From: Dipetalonema caudispina
Lineage: Eukaryota; Nematoda; Chromadorea; Rhabditida; Onchocercidae
Direction: 5' to 3'
DNA: 58,603 bases
NCBI GenBank assembly: GCA_013365325.1
Contig: JABVXV010000345.1
Location: 5,400-64,002, forward strand
The notes beneath the pieces are model-generated. The model did no database searches. It was not told the DNA's origin and worked only from the letters and a program-made list of their open reading frames with translations. The translations under genes were made by a program, and so were the position numbers. This document shows, piece by piece, positions 39,836-53,031 of this stretch (position 1 is the stretch's first letter; every line of letters starts with the position of its first letter).

Positions 39836-42800
39836 ATGGGTGCCTATCTGAGTAAGCCAATAACCGAAAAAATATCCGAATGTGGTGGCAATGAACGAAT
39901 TTATTATGCTGCAACAAGTATGCAAGGATGGCGTATCAATCAAGAGGTTATTTGGGATTTTGGAATTAATCAGCTATAATTCAAATGCTTCATTTTTACA
40001 ACAAATTTCTTAAAAGATTGATGTTTTTCCGCTAGAGCTGATTGGTGTTTTTCCTGTAAAGCTATGTAGAACCGTTTCTACCTTGTAACAATTTTATAGA
40101 TCCAGATGATGTTCATTCCGATACTAAAAATGTTCATTTTTTGGTACTGGAATGAATAGTGGGTAAGTAAAGTTAATATGTAGTTCCGGAATGAATTACG
40201 AGTTAAGTAAATTATTCTGGAGTACTTAATTACTTGAAGTATTTGATTTCAGGATGCGCATAACTGTATTATAAATTATGACGAAGATTCTTCCTTTTTC
40301 GCTGTTTACGATGGTCATGGAGGTAAATTTTAAATGAAAGCTTATGATTAGTCCTCAAGACGAAGAATTATCTTTTTTTTTGCAAGAGAAATAATATTGA
40401 ATTTCACTAAATGGATATACACTGCAGGAAGTGAAGTGGCACAATACAGTGCGCATCATTTACCAGATATGTTGAAAGGAAATAATTCATGGTTTTCGGG
40501 TAATTACGCTAAAGCCATACAGGATACTTTCTTGGAATTGGATGAATTATTAAGGTTTTAAACATTGATCATTTTGTTAAGTCATTCTCTTGATGTATAC
40601 TTTCGGAATTTTATTTGCAAATAATTTCTGTCTTCTACATCTTCGAAGTTAAAGTCGTGAATTTTATAGATCCGAAGCAGTTATGAGAGAATTGAAAAAA
40701 ATGGCAGGTAGCGGAGAACCAAAACATGACGAGTTAAGCGATGATGATGAGGACAAGGTCATTATTTGATTTTATACAATTATAGACTAATTTGAAATAG
40801 TTAAAATACTGAAACATAATTTGTGAGATTATTCATTTGTCTTCCTATTCAGCAAGCATTATATGAAGAAGCTGGGATGCCGATTGAAACCATACTAGAA
40901 AGATATGGAATTGTTTTACATCGAGAGCAGAACGGCAAGCAGTCAGTCATTGATCTTGATGAATTGCGGACACAGCTCGAACAGCAAGATGGAGGAGAGG
41001 AACAGGTATAGATGCTTGCCATCATCTTTTTCGCTATATTTCATGTTGAAAACCGGTAACATGCAGTTATCATAATTACTGCCCACTTTAAACTCGCTAA
41101 TCAATGACTACTCATCAACAAATTTGAAAGGCAATTTACATTCTGAATTTCATGTATCAACGAGCAAAATCTTTATAAAATTTTTAATCTTCATTTACGC
41201 TACACTCAGAAAACGGAAGAGTCCGAGAAGAAAATTGAAGAAAACGGATTGAATGTATTGGAACAGGGAACAAATGGGAAGGATCAGAATGATGATGCTG
41301 TAATCGGCAAAGAAATTAAAGCTGATGAAAGTCAGCTCAAAAAAACGGAAGATAAAGCAGTGGAAGAGAAAGCTAAAAAACGATTGAGTGAATCGTCACC
41401 CAATATCCTAAAAGCGAAGCGCACAAAATCTGCAAATGGTACATGCTGTTAATAATGAACTTTATTAGCATCGTTTGAAAATTTGATTACAGACCAGTAA
41501 ATAGGATCGGTTTGATAAAGGAATTGCATTTTCTTTTCATATTTTTAATCGGAATCTCATATGAACTTTTATCACTTGATTATAACAAGGGTTGTTAGAA
41601 CGATTTTACGGTATTTTAAAACTGAATATGATACTGTATTAGTATTAATTGCAGATATTGAAGAAGGCGCATCGGAAAGTCACAATAAGGGCACTGTTTC
41701 AAATAGATCGATAGTCGATAAATCGGAGGCAGCTGTTCAAGATGAAAGGTTTGAGTTAAATTCGAGTTGTTGCGTCTCGACAGCATTACATGATCGTTAG
41801 ATTTATAATTCACATAAATAAAAATGAACTGATCGTTTTAATGCAATAATTCATAATTCTCACAACAAGTTCCTAACATTTTACTTTTATTTTAGATGCG
41901 AAACTGCAGGAGAAAGTGAAGCGGCAAATAGTGAGCCAGAAATTGCGGGTCCTGCTCCAGTTGGTACTGCTGTAATTTCAATCGATTCAGGTGTTGGAGA
42001 TGATTCCGTGCCACCCATCGAGAATCCTCATCCTTCTGCGTAACTGTTAACTCGAAATCATTTTGTTGATGACTCCATTTGGAACAACTATTTTCTGAAA
42101 TAATGTCTTTCACCGAATTTCCCGAGATTATAGGGAATGGAATGGTATATTACTTCCAGAATTTTGCATGGGACGTATCAATTTGGATATTTCAGAACTT
42201 CTGATGGGCAGATTACGTTTTCATCGGATTCAGAGTCAGTAGATGAAGATTACAATGCTGACGAGGAGATGAGTGAAGGTGAAGAGGAAGAGGAAATGGA
42301 TGATGAGGAAATCGATGATGTGGGTTCAAAATATCTTATGTATTAATAGTGAGACTGTCGTATTCTCTCTCCCCATACATTGTATGTAGTTTATGAAATA
42401 TATTCCAACATTTTGGCAAAAACTGAAGTAAATTCAGGCTCTAAAAATTAACTGCTGATCAAGAACACATTAGCATGGTCAAATGGTTCACTAGATAAAT
42501 CTCCCCAGGGAGTATTCGAGGATAATTAATTATTTTTCTGAATTAGTTGGTATATATAATCTAATTCCGTAACATATTACTCAAAGTACAACTTTTAGAC
42601 TGAACAAACCTATTCCTGCCCATCGGGTGATACCCCGGGTGAAGATTCAGGCACGACAGCATGCGTTGTCATAGTTTTCAAGGTAATGTTTTATTCTGTA
42701 GAATGAGGCGCTATACAAACTAGATGTGTAATGATTGCAAACTGACCCATAATTTATACTTCCATTTTTCAATTCATTAGTGGCAGGAGTTGATTAATAT

Positions 42801-44477
42801 TTTTCCTGAAAATTTTGGAGCTAGAAAATAATTTCAAATTACAATGATTTATTTCAAAAGAATTCTACTGCACATGGTGCTGTTTTAGGATAAGGTAGTG
42901 GTTGGTAATGCGGGTGATAGCCGAGCAGTACTGTGTCGTAAGGGTGTGGCTGTTGAATTGTCAGTTGATCATAAGCCGGAAGATGACACAGGTTTGTTTC
43001 TTTTTCCTATTTAACAAAATGTAAAAATTAAAGAAGAACGAATGTTTTACTCTTTGATTTTGTAGCGAAATAATTTTTCTATTTACAGAAAGGAGGCGAA
43101 TTGAGACAGCCGGAGGCGAAATTAGTATGGATGGCCGGGTTAACGGTGGCTTGAACCTCTCCAGGTTAACTTATTTTTCCTTTTTAAGTCTTCAAAAACT
43201 AGTAGGTGCTGAAATGCAATGGAAGGAATAACGCGTTTCTTTTAAAGGATCTTGTTGAAAGTAATGCGATAAGTTAACATATGATGTTCGGTATGAGTTG
43301 AGAAAACATTGTTTATTCTGTACAATGTTTTTTTATAATACTCTTTATCCCTTTCAGAGCCTTAGGTGATCATTTCTATAAGAAAAATGCTGCACTGCCA
43401 TTAAAAGAACAGATGATCTCGGCATTACCAGACGTGAAACAGTATAAAATTTTACAAGGCGACGAGTTTATCATCATTGCTTGCGATGGCATATGGTATA
43501 ACTTAAATTTTATTACTCGAAATTTCCAAACTTCCAAATCCATATTATTTTCAAACCATACAGTGGGGATGAAGAAATGGTTATGATTTTCTGATTCAGT
43601 GTTTGTTTTGCAATTTTTCTGTCGACTGATCTATAACTTCAGGAACTCCCTCACTAGCCAAGAAGCGGTTGATTTCGTACGGCGAAGGATAAATGATGGT
43701 ATCAGTCTCAAGGATATCTGCGAACAGGTTGTCATTCGTCGAATTTTTCAAGATTTATAATCAAGTGATCTTAATTCTAAACTGAAAAAGCATGCATAAA
43801 TGAACAAGTATAGGTAGATCATATTTCCGGGAAATAGCTAAATCACTGTAGGCTGATTTCATAGTTCAAATGAAAAGCTGATTCATTCGCGTAAATTACG
43901 AAGCAAAAGTATCAGAATTTTGGAAAATATCTTTAACATGAATATTCCTGCAGAAACAACAAACTTACTTAGATAAGGTAAAAATGACACCTTGAAATTT
44001 AGACATAAAGATAGAATGCATATCTAAATGACATATAATGAAAAAATAAGGAAAGAATAAAAAGTGGCTTTTAATGGGAAGTCTTTACAGTAGGATTGAA
44101 AATTACTGTTTCGCATATACATGCTTTTCATCTAATAAATTATTTGTAGAATAAATTATTTCTTTTTTTAACAGGTATATACCTTTTAAGAAATACTGTT
44201 TTGTATTTAGAAGCAAATATTTGATTTCAACCGATAAAATAATTTGGCAAAGATGTTAACAAGATGGGGAAAAAGTGCAAAGTGTGTGTCCTTATGCAGC
44301 GCTCTTAGAGCATTGCATTTCTTAACATCTGAAAAAAAGTTGTAGATTTGTGACCACTGCTTGTCACCAAATACAGCTGGAGATGGCACGGGTTGCGACA
44401 ATATGACGATAATTGTAGCACAAATATTGCGTTCACCATCGTCATCACAGCAGCTGCCGATGCCATCGTCATTCTAA
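39836..44477 (+). CDS. ppm-1.G: PPM1G-type PP2C serine/threonine phosphatase
   Basis: Metal-dependent nuclear phosphatase linked to splicing and histone/chromatin control in its family. Fifteen exons in full phase agreement give 585 aa: 39836-39946, 40253-40322, 40428-40554, 40670-40757, 40853-41005, 41210-41438, 41655-41748, 41896-42039, 42196-42319, 42599-42682, 42889-42991, 43089-43164, 43358-43495, 43643-43727, 44346-44477. The MGAYLS start fits N-myristoylation and the PPM1G N-terminus. Metal ligands are in E37-D38 and VYDGHGG (D57). As in PPM1G, a long charged insert (about residues 103-380, ending in an Asp/Glu-rich run) splits the catalytic domain. This resumes at [11 protein letters not shown] and continues with [37 protein letters not shown] and GCDNMT. 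The stop codon overlaps that of the convergent glutaredoxin gene. Confidence 0.95.
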
Positions 44478-46084
44478 TGTTTTCCTGGTTCGTCATTTGA
44501 AGCATCCGAAAATCGTGTTTTTATACCCTCTTTCTCGAAGAGGTCTGTTATTTCACCCTGTTTATGCATTTTAACAAGAATATCACAACCTCCTATGAAA
44601 TTGCCATTCACATAAACCTGAAATAAGATTTACATAAATTTCGTTTCCCTTTTTTTCTTACTTTATATTTGTTTGTTTCATTTAAAATGCTCCAGTGGAA
44701 GATTACTAGAAAGTAAATCTTTAAAAGAAAAAGAAAATATATACACAATTTGTTTCTATTAGGTACCATTCATTTTATTTATTGTTTTTTTCTTTCCCCT
44801 CATTTTCCGTGATTATTTTTTTATTATTGCACGTTATATATGTATATTTTCTGATATCTATAAATGCTTTCATTTTTTGAAATGAAAAAAGTGGAAATTA
44901 ATTAATTGGACAAAGAAGGAAAATTATTTTTCTTTGACCAATTAATATGAATCGTTATGTTTCATTCTGATGTACGCATTTTATATATCATAAATGGAAA
45001 TGTTGAACATCAATAAAGTTATTGATGCATGCATGATGCAGGTGTCAGAAACACAAACATGTAAGTAGTAGAGATACCTTTAACAATTTCAACCTTCTGC
45101 GTAGACTTTAAAATAAAAGTGGAGTTATTACACTTGTCTCTGCAAGTCACTGTTTTCTTTGAAAAGTTTTGAACCTTTTAAGGAGAATGATATCGAAGTA
45201 TCGGACAGAGACTTTAATCAGTTCTACATCTTTCCCTCCGTTCTTTTCATTACGGTATTCTCTCCTTCAAAGAAAAAGCTGACTGTAAAGCAAATGAACA
45301 ACACATCAGCTTACCTGAGGTATTGTAGGCCAGTCGCTATATGTTTTGATACCTTCTCTTAGGTCATCATCGCCGAGCACGTTATAATCTTTGAATTTAA
45401 CCTCATGGAAGTCTAATACCTGCAAAGAAAGACTCTTACCCAAAATAAAGATTTTTTTTTTAACAGTTCATTAGGAAAGCGCTTTCATCTGAAGGCAAGT
45501 TATGAATATACGAGAAATTACAGCAGACGTTTTTCAAAATCTTCTGTGAGCTATATAACTCGCCAGGGGAATACTGGAATTGCTTACCAAAAAAGATACC
45601 GTTTACACCATTATGCTATTCAAGACATTTCAATAGACAAAAACATAGTCATTACGGACCGGATCAACGAAGGAATACAAAACATCAGGGACAGTTCGTA
45701 GCCATCAACTAACCGGATGAAATTATTTCAACTTCTTGAGACGGAATCGATAGATGGCACTTTTTTTTTTTACTTAAAACAATGGAATTAATTTTTTCCC
45801 TCCTACTTCCCATTGGAACCACAGGAATTCCAAAGTAATCCCTGATCCTTTACTTAATTTTAATATCAATTGGAACTCACCAATTTGACGTTTTTGCTAA
45901 AGCCACACATTGGTTCCAGTTGTGTACCTTTCATGAAAACTACTACTGGAGCAGATGAGATCATCTTTTCGATTCGTACTTTCAACGCTTCAGGTAGCGA
46001 TGATGATGATGATGTAGAGGAAAAAGCATAAGAACCGGTTGTACGAAATGCAACCTGCCTAATGAACCTTGCCAAACTGGACAT
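44474..46084 (-). CDS. glrx-5: Mitochondrial monothiol glutaredoxin (GLRX5 type)
   Basis: CGFS-type glutaredoxin that carries [2Fe-2S] clusters in mitochondrial iron-sulfur cluster assembly. Three exons (45881-46084, 45315-45419, 44474-44617) give 150 aa. The N-terminus ([19 protein letters not shown], then a Ser tract) is basic and hydroxylated without acids, as in a mitochondrial targeting peptide. The glutaredoxin domain has VVFMKGT, the active-site CGFS (Cys60), [14 protein letters not shown] and GGCDIL, the glutathione-binding residues of the family. The ATG immediately follows ATTGCAG, a likely trans-splice acceptor. TAG at 44476-44474 overlaps the PPM1G TAA. A small imperfect hairpin lies in intron 2 near 44888-44946. 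Confidence 0.94.
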
Positions 46085-47396
46085 CTGCAATTAAAATTGA
46101 CATCATTGTTCTTAAATTTATTTTCATCAATTCTTGCATTATTTTTATTTCAGATATTTGAGTTCAGTTGGCTCTGTAACTGGCTGCATAATTCGCTGAG
46201 ATCGATCACTGTTGGATAAAGCCTAACGATACATAGTCTTACGGAAATATCTTAAGTTTATATATCAATGTATTACGATACACATTCCTTCCATTTTTGC
46301 TTTTTCAGAGCAATGATCATTCTGTCGAGTATTTGCCAAAAAAAAGAAAGGGAAAAAATGTCGCATGAACCAATTTCGAATTCCACAGTGCCTCATTAAG
46401 AATTTAACACATTTATGAGAAAAATCATAAATGGAGGAGTAAGGAAAAGCCACTAAATCATGAATGTTCAATTTAAGCTATTTTCGAAGACCTAGCAAGC
46501 AATTAGTCACTTCCTACATTCGCTAGCGAAATCTCCAGTAATGTATTGTTCTCAAGAAGTGTCAACATTTAAAGTAACAAAAAAATAACTAAAACGACTT
46601 AAGTGAGCATCAAGAATGTAACTTTAGGCCACAAATTCCTTCCACGACGCATATGTTGTGTCGTGACTTTGAATCAACAAAATCGTATATTATGAAACTT
46701 TTGATCCTATCCGAAAGTTAGCGGAACTACACAAGCAAAATATTCTCAGCTTGCAAGTTCTCACATTTTTCAACAGTGATCACTAGATAGTATAGCATGC
46801 AGGACAAAGAAGAAAAGTCCATGCTGGAAATTAAACCTTCAACTTTTGAAGTAAGGAAGACATTTTGTCTTAGCAATATCAGGTAGTTTTATAAAAGTAG
46901 TGATTGCATCACTCTGGTGATATCCAGAAAAAATATTGCAGTACAAAGTCATCTTGTCGGAAAAGAAAAAAGGGAAATGAAACAAACATTTGCAGAAGGT
47001 AAATTCTCGAGTTCAATCATCACAAGAAAGAATGATAGCTATTTTACATTACTAAAAATTTGTATCAAGAGTTTTTCAAAAGTATTTTTTTCTTTTCAAA
47101 TCAAATTCACTGCAAATGGATGACAAACCAATTAATCAGTAATGTAATGCAACGTAGGAAAAAAATCAAAACATGCGGAAATTTCAAGCCAGAAATAAAT
47201 AAATGGATGGTGAATGCTATAAACAATAAAGCTTGTACTTCCAGAAGGAATAAAAAAAAGACGGCAGAAATGGAACAAATATTATCACTTCTCTTACCTT
47301 ATATATCTCTTTGATCACAAATTTTAACATAACAAAAGGAAAAGTAATACGCTGCATTTCAATCAAAAATATAATATCAAAAGGATGCGGCGGCCT
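46085..47396. other. Intergenic region PP4 3' end / glutaredoxin 5' end
   Basis: 1.3 kb between two minus-strand genes. Open frames at 46265-46471 (-) and 46917-47314 (+) lack motifs or splice support. Nothing recognisable; PP4 3' UTR and glutaredoxin promoter presumably lie here. Confidence 0.5.
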
Positions 47397-50356
47397 TTAC
47401 AGAAAGTAGTCCGGCTGAGGCTTTTTCGCTGGAGCACCACGGTTTTCCTGTAAAAAAAAATATAAAACAAATAAACAGTTAAAATTACTATTTTTAATGT
47501 CTGCATTAAACTGCATTTAATCCCGAAATGACTCACGGATGGATGTCAGATATGCCACAGAGATAGAGATGCCAAATTCCAAAAGATATCAGATCCGTAA
47601 TGGTTAGAAGAAATAAACAGATGCGAAAAATTTCTAGTTTTTTAATTTTCAAACTTAATCTTTTTCGAAAAAAAAATTAAATCAATAAATAAACCTGTGG
47701 TGCGGCTTCGAAAATGGTGAAATCTTTATTTAGTTGTTCATCGAGTTCCAGAATAGCCGCTACATTGCCACACCTATAAGTATTGATAAAAAATTTACAA
47801 TCCGACCGCTGATGAATCGTGGATTAGAAATAAGTTTAAATTAACGCAACTCCAGAAAAAAGAGTAACTTTACGACAAAAGAACCAGCATTACCGGTAAC
47901 AATAGTTAGGTGCCGACCAGACCGTTAAGACCGTTTCACCGAAATGCCATTTGTAGCCTTCCATAACAAGCTGATGTGCCCGACAAATTAAATCCACGCC
48001 ATTTGCTTGGCAAAAAGCCTAAATTAATCATCATTTGTCTTTAGCTAAAAAATAAGCCGACAATGATCAGAGAAATCTGATGGAAAAGAAAATGATTAAA
48101 TAGCAGGAAAACTCCAAACAGAGAATAATCTGAAAATTGCCTAGAAAAATTTTCTTTGTATTCCGCAAATATTCGGAAAACTGCTTTAAATGACTGTCCC
48201 TTCTAAAATCGATTATTTCGGAGAATTATGCGAAATAAAAAAGTACGATACAAACACCAAAGCTGGTAAAACTAACCTTAACAACGTCAGAACCGAACAG
48301 ATAGCCAGCACCCCGAGGACTAACACCCCAACCGACACTCTCCTCCGGATCTGACCACAATAAATCACACATTGGGCCATCATGAGGTACCTGAGAACCA
48401 GAAAACTAACAACTGAGCAGCTTATTAAGAGTATTTTCCAAGAAATTCATATGTGAAATTGTACTGTATTTACCTCTTGCTTCCTATCGATAGTCCTAAT
48501 TTGATCAAGATTTTGTATTGATGGCGATAAACCACCATGGACACAAAATACCTTACCCGCAATAACTGCAGAAAGACTCAGACAATCGAATACTTCAGTG
48601 CAACACCTGAAATAGAAATTAGTTAAAGTATAACATTCAGAAAAAACAAATAGACATTTAGTGCTGCCACGAAAAGACACCAGCCTTTCCTTTTTAAAGG
48701 TGAACAAAAGGTTAAAGCCAAAAAGTTACCTCCATACGGCTGATGAACCGTATTTCCTCAAGCATTCGTCATAAAATCCATATACTTGAGTAATTTGTCG
48801 AGATTCATGATTCCCTCTTATTAGCATCATCCTATCGGGATACCGCACTTTTAAGGCTAACAGTAACAGAAATGTCTGAAAAATTACAACCACTGAAATG
48901 TAACTCAGGCCAAGAGTGTTGGATAAAATAGTTGTACATCTAGACTAAGCTACTTTTGGTCGTTTATAGTAAGTGAACGCTGCAACACGAAGATTAATTT
49001 ATGGGAAACAAAATTTCTTATTTCCTAACTTTGATGTTTGGATGTCAAAATTTAGTTTTGGCCCAGAAATGAATGCTAGCTTGAAAGAGAAAAAATAAAG
49101 TTAGGCATTAAGTTCGGAACAGAGCATGTTAGTGGATGGTCAGCTCAAAAAAACAATAAATATAGACTGGGTAACAAGCATGAAGTAATTTAATAGCATG
49201 AAAAATCTGAGGAAAAAATAATTCGACTATGGTGGTTAAAAACATCGATGAAGATATTTACTGCTCCGTTGTATGTTTGGAAGTATTATAATTTCGTTGT
49301 ATTGTAAGAAATGAAAATCTCATTTTTTGATATTTGTTGATAAGCGAAGAAAATCATTAAATGAATTGAATGACTGAAATGTATGAATGAATAAATAACA
49401 CAATGATATAATATAATTAAGTAAAAAGAAAAAAACAATTTACCTCAACAGAATAAAAACCGCGGTCAACAAAATCGCCGAGGAAAAGATAATTAGTGTC
49501 AGGAACCTGACCGCCAACCCTGAATAATTCCATCAAATCGTAAAACTGACCGTGGATATCGCCACATATCTAAATATTTCTTTAATCATAAGAGTACTTT
49601 TTGATTTATAAAGCAATAAAAAAGTATAAATAAATGATCCATAAATTTTCAATTGTGCACAAGTAGCCTGATATGTAATAAGGCATTATTAGCCTCATAT
49701 TTAATGCACTTTTTGTTCTTTTTGTTAACACGGCTGCTTAACGAACTAACAGTTTAGCCGACAGTAGATGACTACGCATCATTTATATTTACTTAAGTAT
49801 TTAAAAGATGTCACACAATTAACTATACATTGCTTGTTACTTAACTGAATTCGTACGTATCGTGCGTATAACTTATTAAATAACCACTGGTATCATGGAA
49901 AAGTATTATGTAATCATTTGCTTAAAGTTAAAGAATTCAAAAAGTTCAAATAAATAAGGAAAAGTTACCGTAACAGGAGAATCAACCACTTGCACGTTGC
50001 CTTCCTGTAGTAGGATTTCACGTGCTTTCGCGCATAATGATTTCACCTCTTGTTCTGAGATACATTCACATCTCATCAATGTTTCGATCTGCCTTAAAAT
50101 TATTGCTCGAAAATTATTGTCAATCAAATTGTCATGTAACTAGTGAGGAGAAATAGTGCAATATACCTTCGTAACAAAGGCACACTTTTATGTCTAATAA
50201 GTTAATACTTTCAAAGTATATGTAAACATTTGTCTTTCCTATGAACATTCGATTTTACAAAGAAATTGAATCTAACCTATCTAAGTCATTCACAGTAACA
50301 GAAGTCGGTGTTGAAGGCAACATCGAAGGTAACGTTTCATCAGCATTCATTACCAT
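47397..50356 (-). CDS. pph-4.1: Serine/threonine protein phosphatase 4 catalytic subunit
   Basis: PPP-family phosphatase (PP4C) acting at centrosomes, in meiosis and in DNA damage responses in animals. Nine exons give 325 aa: 50277-50356, 49969-50092, 49444-49569, 48730-48875, 48474-48606, 48277-48390, 47894-48018, 47695-47773, 47397-47447. Catalytic signatures: GDIHG (71-75), GDFVDRG (99-105), LIRGNHES (from about 128), then [26 protein letters not shown], and the PP2A/PP4 C-terminus [18 protein letters not shown] and AKAREIL are PP4-type rather than PP2A. About 20 residues precede NDLDR, more than in the mammalian protein; nematode PP4 also has an N-terminal extension. The ATG lies 15 nt after CATTGCAG, a likely trans-splice acceptor. 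An in-frame ATG follows at 50350. Confidence 0.95.
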
Positions 50357-50370
50357 ATCAAAATCTTCTG

Positions 50371-53031
50371 CTGCAATGAATATAAACAATTAATGTATTA
50401 AGTGTATATTTAAAAGAATACAATACTTCAAGTAAAACTAGCAGAGAGTACCGGTTATTCTATCTCAATTATAATTATATCAATTTAACTAAATATGAAA
50501 TGCATAATGAAATGATTAACTAATCAGCCAAATAAAATCTATATGGCTGAATATACAGAATTTGAATACTCAAAAAAAACTAAAAAAAACTTGAAATAGA
50601 AATTGTAAGTAAGGCGAAACTAAAAACCAGAAATCCAAGTCATTAAGTTCGTCATTTACTCCAAACTTTTAATAGGTTAGGGAATTCAAATTTGCAACCC
50701 GTCCATTTGGAAAGGTGGTCCGACCGCTGAAACTAAATGAAAATTTCGGCTCAGTGATTAAAATTGTACCATGTTGATATGGTAATTAATCCCTGTAGCG
50801 ATTTTTTAAGCGGACGATTAGCGTCCGGTATACCTGAAGCCATCTAATAGGCGATCAGGACACTTAATAGATTGGTAACTTAGTAGATTCTTCAGATATC
50901 TAAGCATATCAGTGAGAGATGAGATGGCAGTTGACTAATGCGTTGGACATATCATCAAGTAGAATGGGAAGAATGACCTCTAACATAAATTTTGCTTTCA
51001 ATTTCTCCTAATCATTCTCTTCTCTCTTCTTTTTTTTTTTTGCAATTAATTCAAACACCATTGCATCTTTCATTTAATTTCATTTACATCGGGTATTAAT
51101 TATATTTCTCTTCCTTGCAAAATTTATATCTATTTGATATTACTGTAAAATAACCTTATATATATATATATATATGTATATGTGTACAATGTAATGTAGA
51201 AGTGTGCATGTGTGTGTGTTTCTATTCTAACTTGGAATGAAATATGCTAAAGTTAGCTATTTTTTTGCTTTGACTAGAATCATTTCAAGAATTATTGGAA
51301 ATGAAAAACTTGATACTAATATTTAATTTAAAACCATATTGCATATCTATTTTTATTTTGGCATAAAATTTATGGAGAATTAACAGTATAGAATCAATCA
51401 AAAATAATGTAATAAATTTGGAATGTGGACATTAGCTTAAAATTTGAAAACAGGAGAAAACAAAAATATTTATTTTCCCATTTCATTCTTGTTTATTAAT
51501 TTATTTATATCATGTCATGTATTGTAGATGAAGAGGATGATAATATTACAACTATAAATACTGTAATTTGTTTTTGTGAAATGTATGTATGTGTATGTTT
51601 TTTTTTTTTCTTTTTTTTTTTGTGTGTGTGTGTGATTATATGATGTCATAACTTTTCAATATTATTTCCCAGTATCTTTTTTATCCATTTTTCTCTTTGA
51701 TTCTATCTTCATTTATGACGAGGTAAAAATCTAAAAGCGACAAATTAAAAAGATGAGATGACAAAGAAGAAAACATAGATTCTATCTTCAATATTTTATC
51801 TTCATACTTTGTATATCTTTCCGAAGCAATTTCATCTATCCATTTATAAAAAACTTGAAAAAAAAAAAAAAAAAAAAAAAAAAAAGGAAGAAAAAGAAGA
51901 AAACCAGGAGTAGACAGAGAAAAAGAAATGGATATTGGCGAGAGACATTCAGGCTTTTAATTTATTTTCTTTTACCTCATTAGTTACTAGCAATGTGACA
52001 GATGTTTGCTTTTCTCATTCCTCTTCTAAACTTTACCTTAATCTTAAGTTATATCATAAAAAAGTTGCATAATATGTAATATCTTTGGGAAAAAAAAAAA
52101 AAAAAAAAAAATATATGCTTTCAGGTATTGAAATTCAGACATAAAAGTGAAGAGGAAAAGAAGTGGAAAATTTGTCGATTGGTGAAGAGAAAAGGATGCA
52201 AAAAAAAAGTATTGTAGGAAGAAATGCCTAAGGACGAGTAAGAGAATATCGATGATGAATGCAACTAGGAGGCCTTAAAAGCTAAGGTTATTCAAATGAA
52301 GAAATATTTGTCTTCTCTTTCCCCTTTCTCTTTCCTTCCTTTCTTCTCCCTCTTATTTGTTCAATGTTCTTCCCTGAGGTTTTATATATTCGTATATCAT
52401 CATCACCATTTATCTATCATTATTTGAATGATCAATTATAAAATATACCTCAATTATAAAATATATAATTTACTATCATTTTTTTTTTTAACTTTTATCC
52501 TTTACCCTTCAAATATTCTCCCTCCTCTTCTTTTCCCTCCTATTCCCTCCTTCTCCCTCTTCTTTTCTTCATCATTCCTACCCTATTCCTTATTCATTGT
52601 TTAATCTTTGCTTTCGTTTTTCTTTCTTGTTGGAAATTGATATGATGATATATATGCCAACATTTCATGTTTATTTTATAAATTATTTGAAAATTAAGTA
52701 GTAGGAAATCAATTAGTAAAATAAAGAGAATCGAAAGTATCTCTATGAAAAAGAAAAAGAAAAAAAAGAAAGATTAAGGAAAGGAAGGTTGAATAAAGAA
52801 GATAAAAGAAAAACCAAACGAAATTTTGCAGTTAGCGATTTTGGATGATTAAATTGAGAAACAGTTCTCCCGATTATTTTATTTGCTGGGAAAAGGGTTC
52901 GCCTATTCGATATTACTGATATCTTTTTGATTCTTTAATTCAGTTCACATCTGCTTCCGAGAAAACTACAACTACTGCTACAACTTCCACTGCTATTACT
53001 ACTATATCTAATACTACTATTACTAAAAATA
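50371..53031. other. Divergent low-complexity intergenic region PP4 / PITPNM
   Basis: About 2.7 kb holding the upstream regions of two divergent genes. It contains a TA/TG microsatellite (about 51157-51222), a TG run after T tracts (51621-51634), an A28 tract (51858-51885), pyrimidine-rich stretches (52310-52380, 52495-52575), and ACT-type triplets (about 52965-53025) just before the PITPNM start. CAG at 52941-52943 after a T-rich run could be the trans-splice acceptor for PITPNM. No gene seen. Confidence 0.55.
51858..51885. repeat. A28 homopolymer tract
   Basis: Twenty-eight consecutive A in the PP4/PITPNM intergenic region. Length is likely unreliable in the assembly. Confidence 0.9.

Noticed and set aside
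44886..44950. Imperfect hairpin (17-nt arms, one mismatch) in glutaredoxin intron 2
   Set aside because: Short and AT-rich; such hairpins are expected by chance more often than the 44-45-nt foldbacks reported above.
46265..47314. Open frames at 46265-46471 (-) and 46917-47314 (+)
   Set aside because: No motif or splice context; ordinary intergenic sequence between PP4 and glutaredoxin.
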